64,000 bases of DNA from Cristatella mucedo. Lineage: Eukaryota > Bryozoa > Phylactolaemata > Cristatellidae. Within the stretch, counting starts at the first letter, position 1. Each line of letters begins with the position of its first letter. Position numbers and translations under genes: made by a program. The DNA lies in contig WPIO01000102.1 in NCBI GenBank assembly GCA_009760855.2, positions 684,001 to 748,000 of the forward strand, written 5' to 3'. Positions 7,887 to 17,372 of this stretch are shown here, in pieces. The notes beneath the pieces were generated by a model that ran no database searches, was not told the origin of the DNA, and saw only the letters and a list, made by a program, of their open reading frames with translations.

Positions 7887-10800
7887 AGAATGGCTCAATC
7901 CCCACGCACAGCAAACATCAATAAGGTTTTATTCGCGTGATGAAGAGGAAGCAGAACGGAAAATAGAGGAAGATAATAAAACATTACAGCAAGCACTAGA
8001 AGAATATCCACATCCAAGCACGCAAGATTATACTTCATCAACACCGCAAAATACACATGATGCCCAGTATGATACTAGTCTATTGCTAGCGATGGGACTT
8101 GTGCCTGGCAACCCTGCATATGATTCGTATGTAGAAGATCAACTCTCGATCATGCCTAAATCTTCTGCCACAACTACATTTACTCATGACGACAAAACGC
8201 AAGCAATAGATGCGAGCCGCACAGATCAATGGTATTCTATGCTTGATTCTGAAGATTCTGAAGATAGATTTTATTCGATTCCGTTTGAATTTACCAGAAT
8301 GCCACAGGCGAAACCTTCCAAGTCACCATCCACAAGCACAAGACATGCCGCACGGCCACAACATACAGGCTTTGGAATGACCGAACAGAGGCGCTATGAT
8401 GGAATGTCAGATGATGACGAAACCACTACTTTAACTGCGGAAAATGCGAACTATCACAGTTTAGCATCCGCAAGCACAAGACATGCCGCACGGCCACAAC
8501 ATACAGGCTCTGGAATGACCGAACAGAGGCGCTATGATGGAATGTCAGATGATGACGAAACCACTACTTTAACTGCGGGCATGGCTTCTGATTTAAACGC
8601 AGGTACGGCCAGCATTGCAACGCATACAAATTCCGACATGCACGATCTTGGCGATTCAGAACAGGAACCAGTCAGCTTATTATATGCAGCTAAGGGGATA
8701 GAGCCATTATGTACTGACGGAGTAGAAGGCTATACGCGCGATGTTATTAATCTTGAGGTTACTTACAATAATTGTCCGTATCCCTTATATGATAAATTGC
8801 GGACGAGAATTTTTAGCAATCATAGTCTAAGGCAGATTTGCTCACAAACATCATACACATATAATCAAATAGTTGTGGCTGCCATTAAAAAAACTATGTA
8901 TGAAAAACAACAAGCAACATCACAGCAAGCAACACAGATAGTATTAACTGACGCAGATCTTCCAGAAATGGCTCAGCGCTGCGAAGATATTGTAGTTCAG
9001 GATTATACTAGTGAATTGAACATAAATAGAGATCCATTACAAAAAGTCATAAAGAAATTAGAGGCATTGATGATGTACGAAGGCGAGATAACCGAGGTTC
9101 TCGCAGAAGCAAAATTCACAGCTCATGAAATAGCCTTGGCCGCTATTCAAAAAACTATACGTGAACAAATATCACAACAAGCAGAACAGCCGGCATTCAC
9201 CAATACAGATATTCCAAGAGCGATTAAGCACTGTAAGGATATTGCAAATGCGTGGTATAATGCACATTATAATAAGCAATTTGGCCAAAAAGAAGCAGAA
9301 GCAGACAAAACACAATCTACAGAGCCCAATGTTTGGCGCTCTAGTTATCCATACAATGCACTTAGTGATACGCAAAGAACACAACCTGCCTATCAAGCTT
9401 ATGGAGCAATGTATCTAGCACCAATGCCTAGCGCGACAACGGCAGCCAATTCAGATGATGCGCAAAGAACGCCACCTGCCAATGGAGAGTATTCACCTGA
9501 AGATCTGAAATCAATACTGAACAAGGACACAACAGAAAATTCAGAGACTATTCTGAACATTCAAGTAGATTATAAAGCTTTGCCGAATGTAGACAAGTCA
9601 ACTTTAATTAACCACATATATATATTCTATCAAAAAAGATTAAACATATTAAACGAATTCAGCAAACTTGACATCACAATCCCAAAATTGATTTTAGCGG
9701 CTATCAAATGCTGCTTAGCTAAAAGAACAAAACATGAAGACTTACACAATACTGATGTAATGGCATATGTTGAGGAGTTAACAAGTAAGCTGGAAAGTCA
9801 GATGAAAAAAGCCCAAGCTGCCCACAATGCCAACAGCCAACAACACGCTACAGCAAAACAATCTACAGCCTTAACGCAATCAAGCCAATTATCAGACAAT
9901 TTACAGCCATCCGCCTCCGCAGCCACCGCCGCCCCTGCTGCAGCCACGGCTCCAACTCAATCAACCATCACACAAACAACTCAAACAAAAATCGCACCTC
10001 AAACTGGCTACGCCAACACAAAATCTACAAAAATCGACTCTCAAGACAGCACAAGTCGCAAAGCAGCACCACAGGAGCTAGATTCTATAGATGTCAGAGA
10101 ATTAGTTGAAACTCGAGCGATGATGGCAGCGACCTATGCTGATAATCCAGATGCACAGGAGGCTATGGCGCGCATGATGCAATGGCGGGCTATGATAAAA
10201 GCAGAACGAAAGGCTGGAATGCATGAAGTAGTGCAAAGGGAATTGACTAAGGTGAAAAGTGAGGCGCAAGAGACTAAAATTAGCGAAACGGCGCAAAATA
10301 TCGTTACCGAGATAAGCAGCTCAGCCACGGCCCACAAGCCAGCAACGGCGCAAGGGGGATTGACTAAGATGAAAAGCTCAGCAACGGCGCAAGGGGGATC
10401 GTATTGGGCTACAATATCAGATGAGACATTAAAGGCTGAACGTGATGTAGATGAAGCAAAATCACAACTTTTGCATGTGAAGCAACATGACGAACAGACT
10501 GCAAAGCAAGCAAAGGAACGGCCGGAGCTCGCTAAGGCGAGAACTGACGAGCTGCATGAACAACAAATACAGACTCACATACAGGCTCACAAAAAAGAAA
10601 TGGCAAGACAGCTCGAAATGAAAAAACATTACGACGCCATGAAGGCCAAAAAAAAAGAAACTGAGAACAAGAAACCGGCTAAGATGGAAGAAAAACAACA
10701 GGCTCCAATTACAGAAAGAGCGCAAAATCTCCCTTCTGATATGGCAAATACCAAACCAAAAGAAGCACCAATCGCAAATATTGCTACGCATCAAAAAGGT

Positions 10801-13800
10801 ACTAGGGAGCATAACCTAAAAAGACTGCAGGCACTAACAGATAATATGGAAACAAGCGTCAACGAAGTAGTAGCGGAAAATAAGCGACTACTAAGTTTAG
10901 GCGAATTATCAAAAGAATCGAAACCATCCGCCCCTGCTGCCTCCACGGCCCCAACTCAATCAACTGCATCATCAACTGCATCGCAAGCGGCCACAGCAAG
11001 AATTGCGCCTTCTTCATTTGGCAGCCCTAATAGCAATAAATCATCAATCTCTGCTGTTGCTCCATTGCAAGCCACCGCCACCACGGCCAAAAAGACCACC
11101 ATGCCTATCACCCTAGCCGTTCCATCAAGCATGGCTCCAATAACGCCAATCACGCCACAGCATTCAAAAACAATCGATACTGCCACACAAAACAACTTCG
11201 CAATCTTGATATTGAGTGTATTAAAAAACACCCGAGAAGGCGAATCGTTAGTTAGAAGATTTGGCGACAGTGCAGAAAAATTGGCACAGAAAGTCTTGGA
11301 ACATTATGCGGATGAAGGCTTAAGAATTGAGGATATTCCGACAGAGAGCGTACGCACCTTAATAACAAATATCAACATCGCAGTAGTCCGATATGTATTA
11401 TCAAAAGTTTTAGATTGTCCAGAAGGAAAAGAATTGACAGAAATCTATAAAAAATCAGTCGAAAATTCACATACAGCATCTGCAAATTATAAAGGGCCCG
11501 ATCGGATAAAAAAGCTTTTATATGACGATATAGGGCGTATGGCAGTGACGGATTATCAGTATCTTGATAGCACGAGTGGCCCAGAGAATGCTGTTTTCAT
11601 AATGGATTTTTTAGGCGAAAGAACGCTATTTTGTGTAGCTGAAAAATTCGTTCTCAACCAAGCCAAAACAAACGCCCCAGACATGAAATATCGCGGCCGA
11701 TTAGTTAAGGATATATCTGATTTTGAAGCCACACATCAAGCTGTAGGCATGAGCTTACAAGCAACTGAACGCTTAGATAAGAAATATATTGAATTGCTCG
11801 CTAATAGTTTAACGAGTGCAAACCGCCAACAGCTAAAAGAGTTAAACATGACAGGGGAATGGTTTATTCAAAATTACTTACTTTGCAGCCTCACTCCATT
11901 GCAAAAATTAAGCTTAACAGATAGGGAGATAAAAGGTATATTGGCTAGCACATTGGAAGATCTATATAATAAAAACTTTTACGATCACGACAATCCAAAT
12001 GCTAAAGAAAAGTTACAATCTTGGTTAAAACAAGCAATAGGAACGCAAAACAGCAATGACGATAGATATGCCATTTTATCAAGCTTAACGGATAGTATAA
12101 CAGAAAAAGCAACAGAAGCAGAAAAAGAGTCATGTGCAAAATATTTATCGGAATTGATCACAGAGCATGCACCGAGCTGGCTGCAAGCGCAAAGATACAG
12201 CGCCGCATACCCAATGCCAATGAGCTTACTTGAGCTTTCTATCCACAAGCGGCTTGGGGATAGATTATCAAAGGCAATCCTTGATTCACAGAAGCAATTA
12301 TACAAAACATGCGCAGATTGTGCGCAACCTGATGCATTCCACATCAGAAGGACTTCGCAGTCGATAATTTGGTCTTTAGGTGATTTAGCGCGAGCGATAA
12401 ATAGAGCTGGTGCAATATCTGATGCATCGTTTAATAATTTTTCTGCCACAATTAATAGCTTGAGCGAATCATTAAAGTTAATCTCAATAAGTATCAATGC
12501 GAAAAATTGCACCTTGATAGCTGAGCGTTTATCTGCAGTAAAGGAGGCATTTAGCACATTGCCGCTAAAGAACAATACCCAACAATTCAAATTAATTATT
12601 GATGACTTATCTAAAATAATTGTTGCCTTACAAAGTCAAGGCAATTCGCAATATTACATAGTGATTGATGATAAGTTGTATAAGATGATTGTGCTCTTAA
12701 ACGATTGTATTCATAAAATGGAAAGCATTATAAGGCCTATGATAGGAATCACCCCTACGGCTATGCATGTTGCAACAATCCCTTCTGCCGCAGTAGTCCC
12801 TGCAAGCATTGTGTGGCCTACGACAGTAGGAGGAATCACCTCTACGGCGCATGTTGCAACAATCCCTTCTGCCGCAGTAGTCCCTGCAAGCAAAATAACA
12901 AACGCACCCAATCTTCCACAAACTCCAGCTATATCACCATTAGCTGTGAAAACTTCTACACCGCAAACAAAGCAAACTACTATGTTGCGATATATATTGC
13001 AGGAGCATCCGGAATGTAAAATGTTATTTAGAAATTTTGGACAAAATGCTGAGACGCTGGAGAGAAATATAAGGAATTATATCCAGCGAGAACACAACCT
13101 TACTGCAGCTGAATTAGATAATTTACATATTATTACAGCCACACCCGATAGTGCAACTATGGCCGATATTAATTATGTGCTTAGCATTTGCAGAGATTTT
13201 AGAATGCAAGCTTCATTAGAAAAGATTTGCGATAGTGATAGTGGGCAAGAATTAATTAGGATAAGGGCAGCCATTGACGCGGCAATTAACAAAAAAACAA
13301 CACCTCCGTCGGAAACAGATTACTCAAAGGCCAAAGAATCTCTAATGTACGAAGTAGCGGATGATATTTTAATGTCTCATAAATTAAACACAGCTAAGCC
13401 TGCAGATTATTATAACTTTGATAATTTTAATGAAAGATACTTGCTTAAATGTATGGAATTTTTCGTTCTTAGTAAATTGCCGGAAGGTCTAGATCTGCAA
13501 AACTTCAAATATAGGGGTAAAAAAATTAGCAAAATTACTTTACCAACGAATAAAAAAACTGGCCGGATTGATCATGAGAAAGTAGAGGAAATGAAAATTG
13601 ATTCTATTAAATCAGAGCTGGAGACAATGTTAGTCACCACCCTCCCAACTTACATATCTGAAAAATTAGATCAAACAACAATATCCGCAATAGCTAAAAA
13701 TTTTGTTTGGCAAATGCTGCGCAAAGATCAAATAAAAAGATGTACCGCCGTGATGTTGCAATATGTATTTAATGGAGTGGTAGCAAATTATATAGAGAAA

Positions 13801-16500
13801 AAGGTATACGCGGCTAAAGATTTTCAAAATCAAGAAATACTAGGAAAATTACGAACATCCGCATTAGAATGGATGCACCGACGTGCCAAGAATTCAATTA
13901 TTAAAACCGATCCGCATTCTAATGATATTGCATTGCGCATTAAGAATCTCGGCATATCGCAAACAGCATTGCAGCAACTTATTGAGCGGGCATTCGATCG
14001 AGCAAAAGTTGAGGCCGCTAAAGGCCTAGAAATTCCGTTCTTTATGTTTTATTTGTTTCTTGAATATGAGGTTTGTGAGGCCGAGAAGCTCTTAATAGCA
14101 AACGAATACAATGAGCGCAAAAAGAAAGACTTATCTGCAACACAAGCTAACTTGCAAACATGGCAAGTACCATTAAAATCGCAAACGACACAAACCAAAA
14201 CAACAAAGATAAATTTCAACGATGTGATAGACGCTAAGTTGCATAATCAGGGCGCAGGTGAACAATTTTATGAACATGAAGGTGAAGGATCGTATGAGGC
14301 CTGGCGGGCAAAGAATATAGGTGAACAATTGTGTAATGTCTGGGTGGCAAGGTATCTATTGTTAAAGCCGCCATCCAACAAACAAGCACCAAACGATGTA
14401 GATAAAGATGCAGCATTTCAGACTATCGCAGATCACCTCGCAGCTGGTATAGATATAGAACAATGGCTGGATCAAATAGAGCAAGATCAATCTAGCAATC
14501 CACAACAATTGCTGGCTAAAAAGGAGGCCGCCGACAGAATAGAATACAAAAGAAAATTATTTCGACAGCTAAGATATTCCAGAAACAAGCCCGCGCTAAA
14601 AATGCTAGGGCATATCTATAAAATGGAATTGAATCAATTATTGAAAAAGCCTTTCCCTAAGAATGAACTTGGCCAAATCAGCTTTGAAACATTATTGTCT
14701 AGTGACTTTAAAAAGGCAGATAAAGATGCAATGGCAAATGAAATATTAAGAGTTCAACCCCGTGAGATAAATGTCAAGGCTTTCAGTATTCTTGAGAACG
14801 CAACACAGTTTATGAAAAAGTGGTTTCCAGAAATAAATATATCTTTTATAGACGCCATAATAGATCAATGCAATGCAGAACAATTATATAGGGTTGAGGC
14901 TCAGCGTTTACAGGCAGTTTTCATAGCAAGTTTAAAAGAGCACAACAGTTGGTGCAAGGCAACTAAAAATTTCACAACCAAAACAGCACCATCTCGCCAA
15001 GAAATGAAAGAGAGAATGGAATTGTGGCTTGCTGGTGGAAAAAAGTGCCCGTCAAAACTTGACCTTAGCGAAAACGCGCTTTATATATCGGCAGAGGAGA
15101 GACACACAATGATAGAAAATGTTCTTAAAGCAGTAGAACAATCAGACAGTGGAAATATGCATGAGATATTGCGCCACAATATAGTATTGAGCTGCTATTT
15201 AAAGCTTGAAAACGAACTACACATCCTGTTGCAACAAAAAAATCAATCAACAGCCGTGCCGTCTACATGGCAATCGCATTTACCGTTGGCTGTAGTGATG
15301 CCAACAACTCAACCTGCCGCCTTAACTAATGCATATACCACAGATGAATCGGGCCATTGGAGTGCAGAATTCACGACTGACGACGAGGAAAGATTATCAT
15401 CTTTAAGTACTAATGAAGATGAACTGGACTATGATAGTACAGAATTCACGACTGAAGACGAGGCACTGGACTATGATAGTACAGAATTAACGACTGACGA
15501 CCAGGAAAAATTATCCTCTTTACGCATGACTGACGGGGACATATTGTTACCTGCTTTGCAAAAAGAAACAAAAAAACAAGCTGTCAGATTATTTGGTCAA
15601 GATGGTTTGAATACATTAGTTGAGTATTTTGTAAGCAATGGTGCGGATTATTATATTAATATTGAAAGATTAAAAGGTCTTTTTGTGGATTTTGTACTCA
15701 AAGAGATTGAATTACATAATAATCGCAATAAAACTCCCAAAACTCAAAATGAGTCATTGAAAGAAGTAGAAGAGATTTTTCTATCATGGATGGATACTAC
15801 ACAAGTGAAAGATCATACATTTACAAAAGCTAAACCTGAAAATAATACGCTTACAAAAGCGCAATGGCAGGTATTTGCTAATGTTGCAATAGATAAATTA
15901 AACATTCAGGATTGGGCATGCCGCAATCCGCATATTTATTATTTTTGGCTTGAAAGGCAATCTGCGATTGCAACTAATTTTACCACAATGAATGATTCGC
16001 CGGCAGAGTTGCGACGCTTGAAAATACACTTACAGCATAATTTTGAAAAAGCGCCTTTTATCAAACCTTATGCCTCACCACAAAATAATAAACATGCCGA
16101 CTTGACCGTAGCAACTGGCGGCAGTGCGGGCGCTAAAACCACATCACAACCTACGCCACCTCTTGCACTTGCAAATTTCGGCCCTGGGGCGGCAAATGCC
16201 GATCTTCCCGCTACTCAATATACTGCCTCACAACAATATAATAAACATGCCGACTTGACCGTAGCAATTGGCAGCAGTGCGGGCACCAAAACCACAACCC
16301 AGAAATCCATATTCCAAACTTTGCAACCTCTTAAGACTGCAGATGTCGGCGCTGGGCTATCTCCCCTCTATGGGTTTGACCCTGCTGACGCACCTAAATT
16401 GGCTGCCACGCAGCCTTCTTTCGGTGTCTATTGCGGCTCAACAATGGCCACCACTCAATCTCAAGAAAAGAAACAAAATGGAAAAAAGATTGCATTATAA
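7810..16500 (+). CDS. Giant modular repeat protein, 2,896 aa, putative effector
   Basis: No whole-length homolog recognised. What can be seen: an N-terminal acidic part with two 46-residue repeats around residues 176-257 (ASTRHAARPQH...MSDDDETTT); three related helical units of about 70 residues near 331, 415 and 609 (IVVAAIKKTMYEK, IALAAIQKTIREQ, LILAAIKCCLAKR); Ala/Thr/Gln linkers and a Lys/Glu-rich coiled-coil region about 760-1030. Then come four helical modules at about 1128-1490, 1720-2100, 2324-2480 and 2587-2725, sharing LSVLKN/LRYILQE starts and FLEYEV/FWLERQ-type ends. Acidic repeats lie near 2515-2570. There is no signal peptide or membrane span. Size, repeats and low-complexity linkers fit a secreted host-interaction protein, but that is inference. 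The true N-terminus is probably upstream, across the A8 tract. Confidence 0.6.
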   Translation: MNSKKTLQRTAESQHMPFASYMERDEEWLNPHAQQTSIRFYSRDEEEAERKIEEDNKTLQQALEEYPHPSTQDYTSSTPQNTHDAQYDTSLLLAMGLVPGNPAYDSYVEDQLSIMPKSSATTTFTHDDKTQAIDASRTDQWYSMLDSEDSEDRFYSIPFEFTRMPQAKPSKSPSTSTRHAARPQHTGFGMTEQRRYDGMSDDDETTTLTAENANYHSLASASTRHAARPQHTGSGMTEQRRYDGMSDDDETTTLTAGMASDLNAGTASIATHTNSDMHDLGDSEQEPVSLLYAAKGIEPLCTDGVEGYTRDVINLEVTYNNCPYPLYDKLRTRIFSNHSLRQICSQTSYTYNQIVVAAIKKTMYEKQQATSQQATQIVLTDADLPEMAQRCEDIVVQDYTSELNINRDPLQKVIKKLEALMMYEGEITEVLAEAKFTAHEIALAAIQKTIREQISQQAEQPAFTNTDIPRAIKHCKDIANAWYNAHYNKQFGQKEAEADKTQSTEPNVWRSSYPYNALSDTQRTQPAYQAYGAMYLAPMPSATTAANSDDAQRTPPANGEYSPEDLKSILNKDTTENSETILNIQVDYKALPNVDKSTLINHIYIFYQKRLNILNEFSKLDITIPKLILAAIKCCLAKRTKHEDLHNTDVMAYVEELTSKLESQMKKAQAAHNANSQQHATAKQSTALTQSSQLSDNLQPSASAATAAPAAATAPTQSTITQTTQTKIAPQTGYANTKSTKIDSQDSTSRKAAPQELDSIDVRELVETRAMMAATYADNPDAQEAMARMMQWRAMIKAERKAGMHEVVQRELTKVKSEAQETKISETAQNIVTEISSSATAHKPATAQGGLTKMKSSATAQGGSYWATISDETLKAERDVDEAKSQLLHVKQHDEQTAKQAKERPELAKARTDELHEQQIQTHIQAHKKEMARQLEMKKHYDAMKAKKKETENKKPAKMEEKQQAPITERAQNLPSDMANTKPKEAPIANIATHQKGTREHNLKRLQALTDNMETSVNEVVAENKRLLSLGELSKESKPSAPAASTAPTQSTASSTASQAATARIAPSSFGSPNSNKSSISAVAPLQATATTAKKTTMPITLAVPSSMAPITPITPQHSKTIDTATQNNFAILILSVLKNTREGESLVRRFGDSAEKLAQKVLEHYADEGLRIEDIPTESVRTLITNINIAVVRYVLSKVLDCPEGKELTEIYKKSVENSHTASANYKGPDRIKKLLYDDIGRMAVTDYQYLDSTSGPENAVFIMDFLGERTLFCVAEKFVLNQAKTNAPDMKYRGRLVKDISDFEATHQAVGMSLQATERLDKKYIELLANSLTSANRQQLKELNMTGEWFIQNYLLCSLTPLQKLSLTDREIKGILASTLEDLYNKNFYDHDNPNAKEKLQSWLKQAIGTQNSNDDRYAILSSLTDSITEKATEAEKESCAKYLSELITEHAPSWLQAQRYSAAYPMPMSLLELSIHKRLGDRLSKAILDSQKQLYKTCADCAQPDAFHIRRTSQSIIWSLGDLARAINRAGAISDASFNNFSATINSLSESLKLISISINAKNCTLIAERLSAVKEAFSTLPLKNNTQQFKLIIDDLSKIIVALQSQGNSQYYIVIDDKLYKMIVLLNDCIHKMESIIRPMIGITPTAMHVATIPSAAVVPASIVWPTTVGGITSTAHVATIPSAAVVPASKITNAPNLPQTPAISPLAVKTSTPQTKQTTMLRYILQEHPECKMLFRNFGQNAETLERNIRNYIQREHNLTAAELDNLHIITATPDSATMADINYVLSICRDFRMQASLEKICDSDSGQELIRIRAAIDAAINKKTTPPSETDYSKAKESLMYEVADDILMSHKLNTAKPADYYNFDNFNERYLLKCMEFFVLSKLPEGLDLQNFKYRGKKISKITLPTNKKTGRIDHEKVEEMKIDSIKSELETMLVTTLPTYISEKLDQTTISAIAKNFVWQMLRKDQIKRCTAVMLQYVFNGVVANYIEKKVYAAKDFQNQEILGKLRTSALEWMHRRAKNSIIKTDPHSNDIALRIKNLGISQTALQQLIERAFDRAKVEAAKGLEIPFFMFYLFLEYEVCEAEKLLIANEYNERKKKDLSATQANLQTWQVPLKSQTTQTKTTKINFNDVIDAKLHNQGAGEQFYEHEGEGSYEAWRAKNIGEQLCNVWVARYLLLKPPSNKQAPNDVDKDAAFQTIADHLAAGIDIEQWLDQIEQDQSSNPQQLLAKKEAADRIEYKRKLFRQLRYSRNKPALKMLGHIYKMELNQLLKKPFPKNELGQISFETLLSSDFKKADKDAMANEILRVQPREINVKAFSILENATQFMKKWFPEINISFIDAIIDQCNAEQLYRVEAQRLQAVFIASLKEHNSWCKATKNFTTKTAPSRQEMKERMELWLAGGKKCPSKLDLSENALYISAEERHTMIENVLKAVEQSDSGNMHEILRHNIVLSCYLKLENELHILLQQKNQSTAVPSTWQSHLPLAVVMPTTQPAALTNAYTTDESGHWSAEFTTDDEERLSSLSTNEDELDYDSTEFTTEDEALDYDSTELTTDDQEKLSSLRMTDGDILLPALQKETKKQAVRLFGQDGLNTLVEYFVSNGADYYINIERLKGLFVDFVLKEIELHNNRNKTPKTQNESLKEVEEIFLSWMDTTQVKDHTFTKAKPENNTLTKAQWQVFANVAIDKLNIQDWACRNPHIYYFWLERQSAIATNFTTMNDSPAELRRLKIHLQHNFEKAPFIKPYASPQNNKHADLTVATGGSAGAKTTSQPTPPLALANFGPGAANADLPATQYTASQQYNKHADLTVAIGSSAGTKTTTQKSIFQTLQPLKTADVGAGLSPLYGFDPADAPKLAATQPSFGVYCGSTMATTQSQEKKQNGKKIAL
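7818..7825 (+). repeat. A8 homopolymer at the junction of two frames
   Basis: GATGAATTC is followed by eight A's and CAC. The upstream frame reads DEFKKN through it; the downstream frame reads MNSKKTLQ. Loss of one A, or slippage of RNA polymerase or ribosome on it, fuses the two into about 3,300 codons (6609-16500). Confidence 0.85.
8335..8579 (+). repeat. In-frame 138-bp direct repeat within the giant gene
   Basis: AGCACAAGACATGCCGCACG starts at 8335 and again at 8473. The copies are nearly identical for about 107 bp (to 8441 and 8579) and encode the same 36 residues ending DDDETTTLTA. The 138-bp period is a multiple of three, so the frame is kept. Confidence 0.9.
12766..12894 (+). repeat. 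In-frame 84-bp direct repeat within the giant gene
   Basis: CATGTTGCAACAATCCC occurs at 12766 and 12850. Each copy encodes HVATIPSAAVVPAS and lies in the linker between the first two large C-terminal modules. Confidence 0.9.
15421..15504 (+). repeat. 42-bp acidic tandem repeat in the giant gene
   Basis: Two 42-bp units encode LDYDSTEFTTEDEA and LDYDSTELTTDDQE. The block is acidic and Ser/Thr-rich and sits between the third and fourth C-terminal modules. A related EFTTDDEERLSSL precedes it. Confidence 0.8.
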
Positions 16501-16521
16501 ACCGAATATCTAAAAAACAAT

Positions 16522-17032
16522 ATGTCAGCAACATTCAAGCCACTAAATATTGAAGTACACACGCCAACCGAAGCAGCAATAGATACATTAAACTTATAGC
16601 AAATAGATAGATTGATAGATGAAAAGATGCAATGGATTTTAATGTATGCTATGGAAGATTGTGCTAAAGGTTATTTACAGAAAAAACCACCTGATCCAAA
16701 GAGACTACAAGCGGCATTGAATGCATGGATGTATTGAGAAGATATATCATACATGTATCAAGCAGATAAACTTTCATTAAATGACTTATAGCTAGGATTT
16801 ACCAAAAATTAATGCACGGCAGTACAAGCACTTTGCAATGGTATTGCACAAAAAGAATCCAAATCCACTGAATAGCAAAATAAAATATTAGCCAACAATT
16901 TATTTACTTATTGACTCATGGTTGAGGGCAATGAACATATGGAGCGCGCATTAAATGGCGGGGCTATAGTTTAAAAAATCAGCCACAACATACAAAGAAT
17001 AGCCCTCGATGTATCATGATGTGATTTATATT
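16522..17032 (+). pseudogene. Stop-riddled but frame-intact relative of the giant protein's modules
   Basis: From an ATG at 16522 (MSATFKPLNIEVHTPTEAAI) one frame stays readable for about 170 codons but has seven internal stops: TAG, TGA, TAG, TAA, TAG, TGA and TAA, with no frameshift. Its segment QIDRLIDEKMQWILMYAMED resembles the giant protein's LTDREIKGILASTLEDLY. LFTY-stop-LMVEGNEHM resembles YYFWLERQSAI, where the TGA sits at a Trp. It looks like a former paralog or a detached extra module that decayed by point mutation only. It starts 21 bp after the giant gene's stop. Confidence 0.6.
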
Positions 17033-17090
17033 TATGCAGGTTTCAGATATATTGGCAGTTTAGCATAAATTACATGATTATATATATTTT
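17024..17090 (+). repeat. Leader-type repeat, copy 2
   Basis: Diverged copy of 3940-4009. It is followed by an ATG at 17122 that opens only 28 codons (MAEPTQPMYWWSKK..., stop at 17206), as if a gene start survived and the rest was lost. Confidence 0.5.
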
Positions 17091-17121
17091 CACGATCATA
17101 ATAAAATAAATAGATTAACAT

Positions 17122-17208
17122 ATGGCGGAACCAACGCAACCAATGTATTGGTGGTCAAAAAAAATAATTACCATTCATTATTATTTAATAATTTGCATAT
17201 TTACATAG
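17122..17208 (+). pseudogene. Possible 5' remnant of a lost family gene
   Basis: A 28-codon frame behind a leader-like repeat. It begins MAEPTQPMYWWSKK and turns into AT-driven Ile/Tyr codons before a TAG. Only its position after the repeated leader makes it worth noting. Confidence 0.25.
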
Positions 17209-17372
17209 CAAAAAAATCAATATAATGAGCTTATCAAGTTAACATCGCAAGAATTGCCACAATTTAGCATTTCTGCACACATATCAAAAAAAATCATGAT
17301 AGAATTGGTCGCAACCATCATCATATTGGCGACAAGCCTTCCACTGCATCGCCGCAATCAATCACCTTACAA

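Noticed and set aside
11985-12590. 201-codon minus-strand ORF inside the giant gene
   Set aside because: Long only because the plus strand is under coding constraint; its text is Ala/Leu/Cys noise with no domain.
16522-17032. Stop-codon reassignment (TAG/TGA read through) to explain the frame-intact ORF
   Set aside because: All three stop codons occur inside it, and intact genes end on TGA (secA), TAG (uvrB) and TAA (bioD) at the expected family length, so the standard bacterial code holds.
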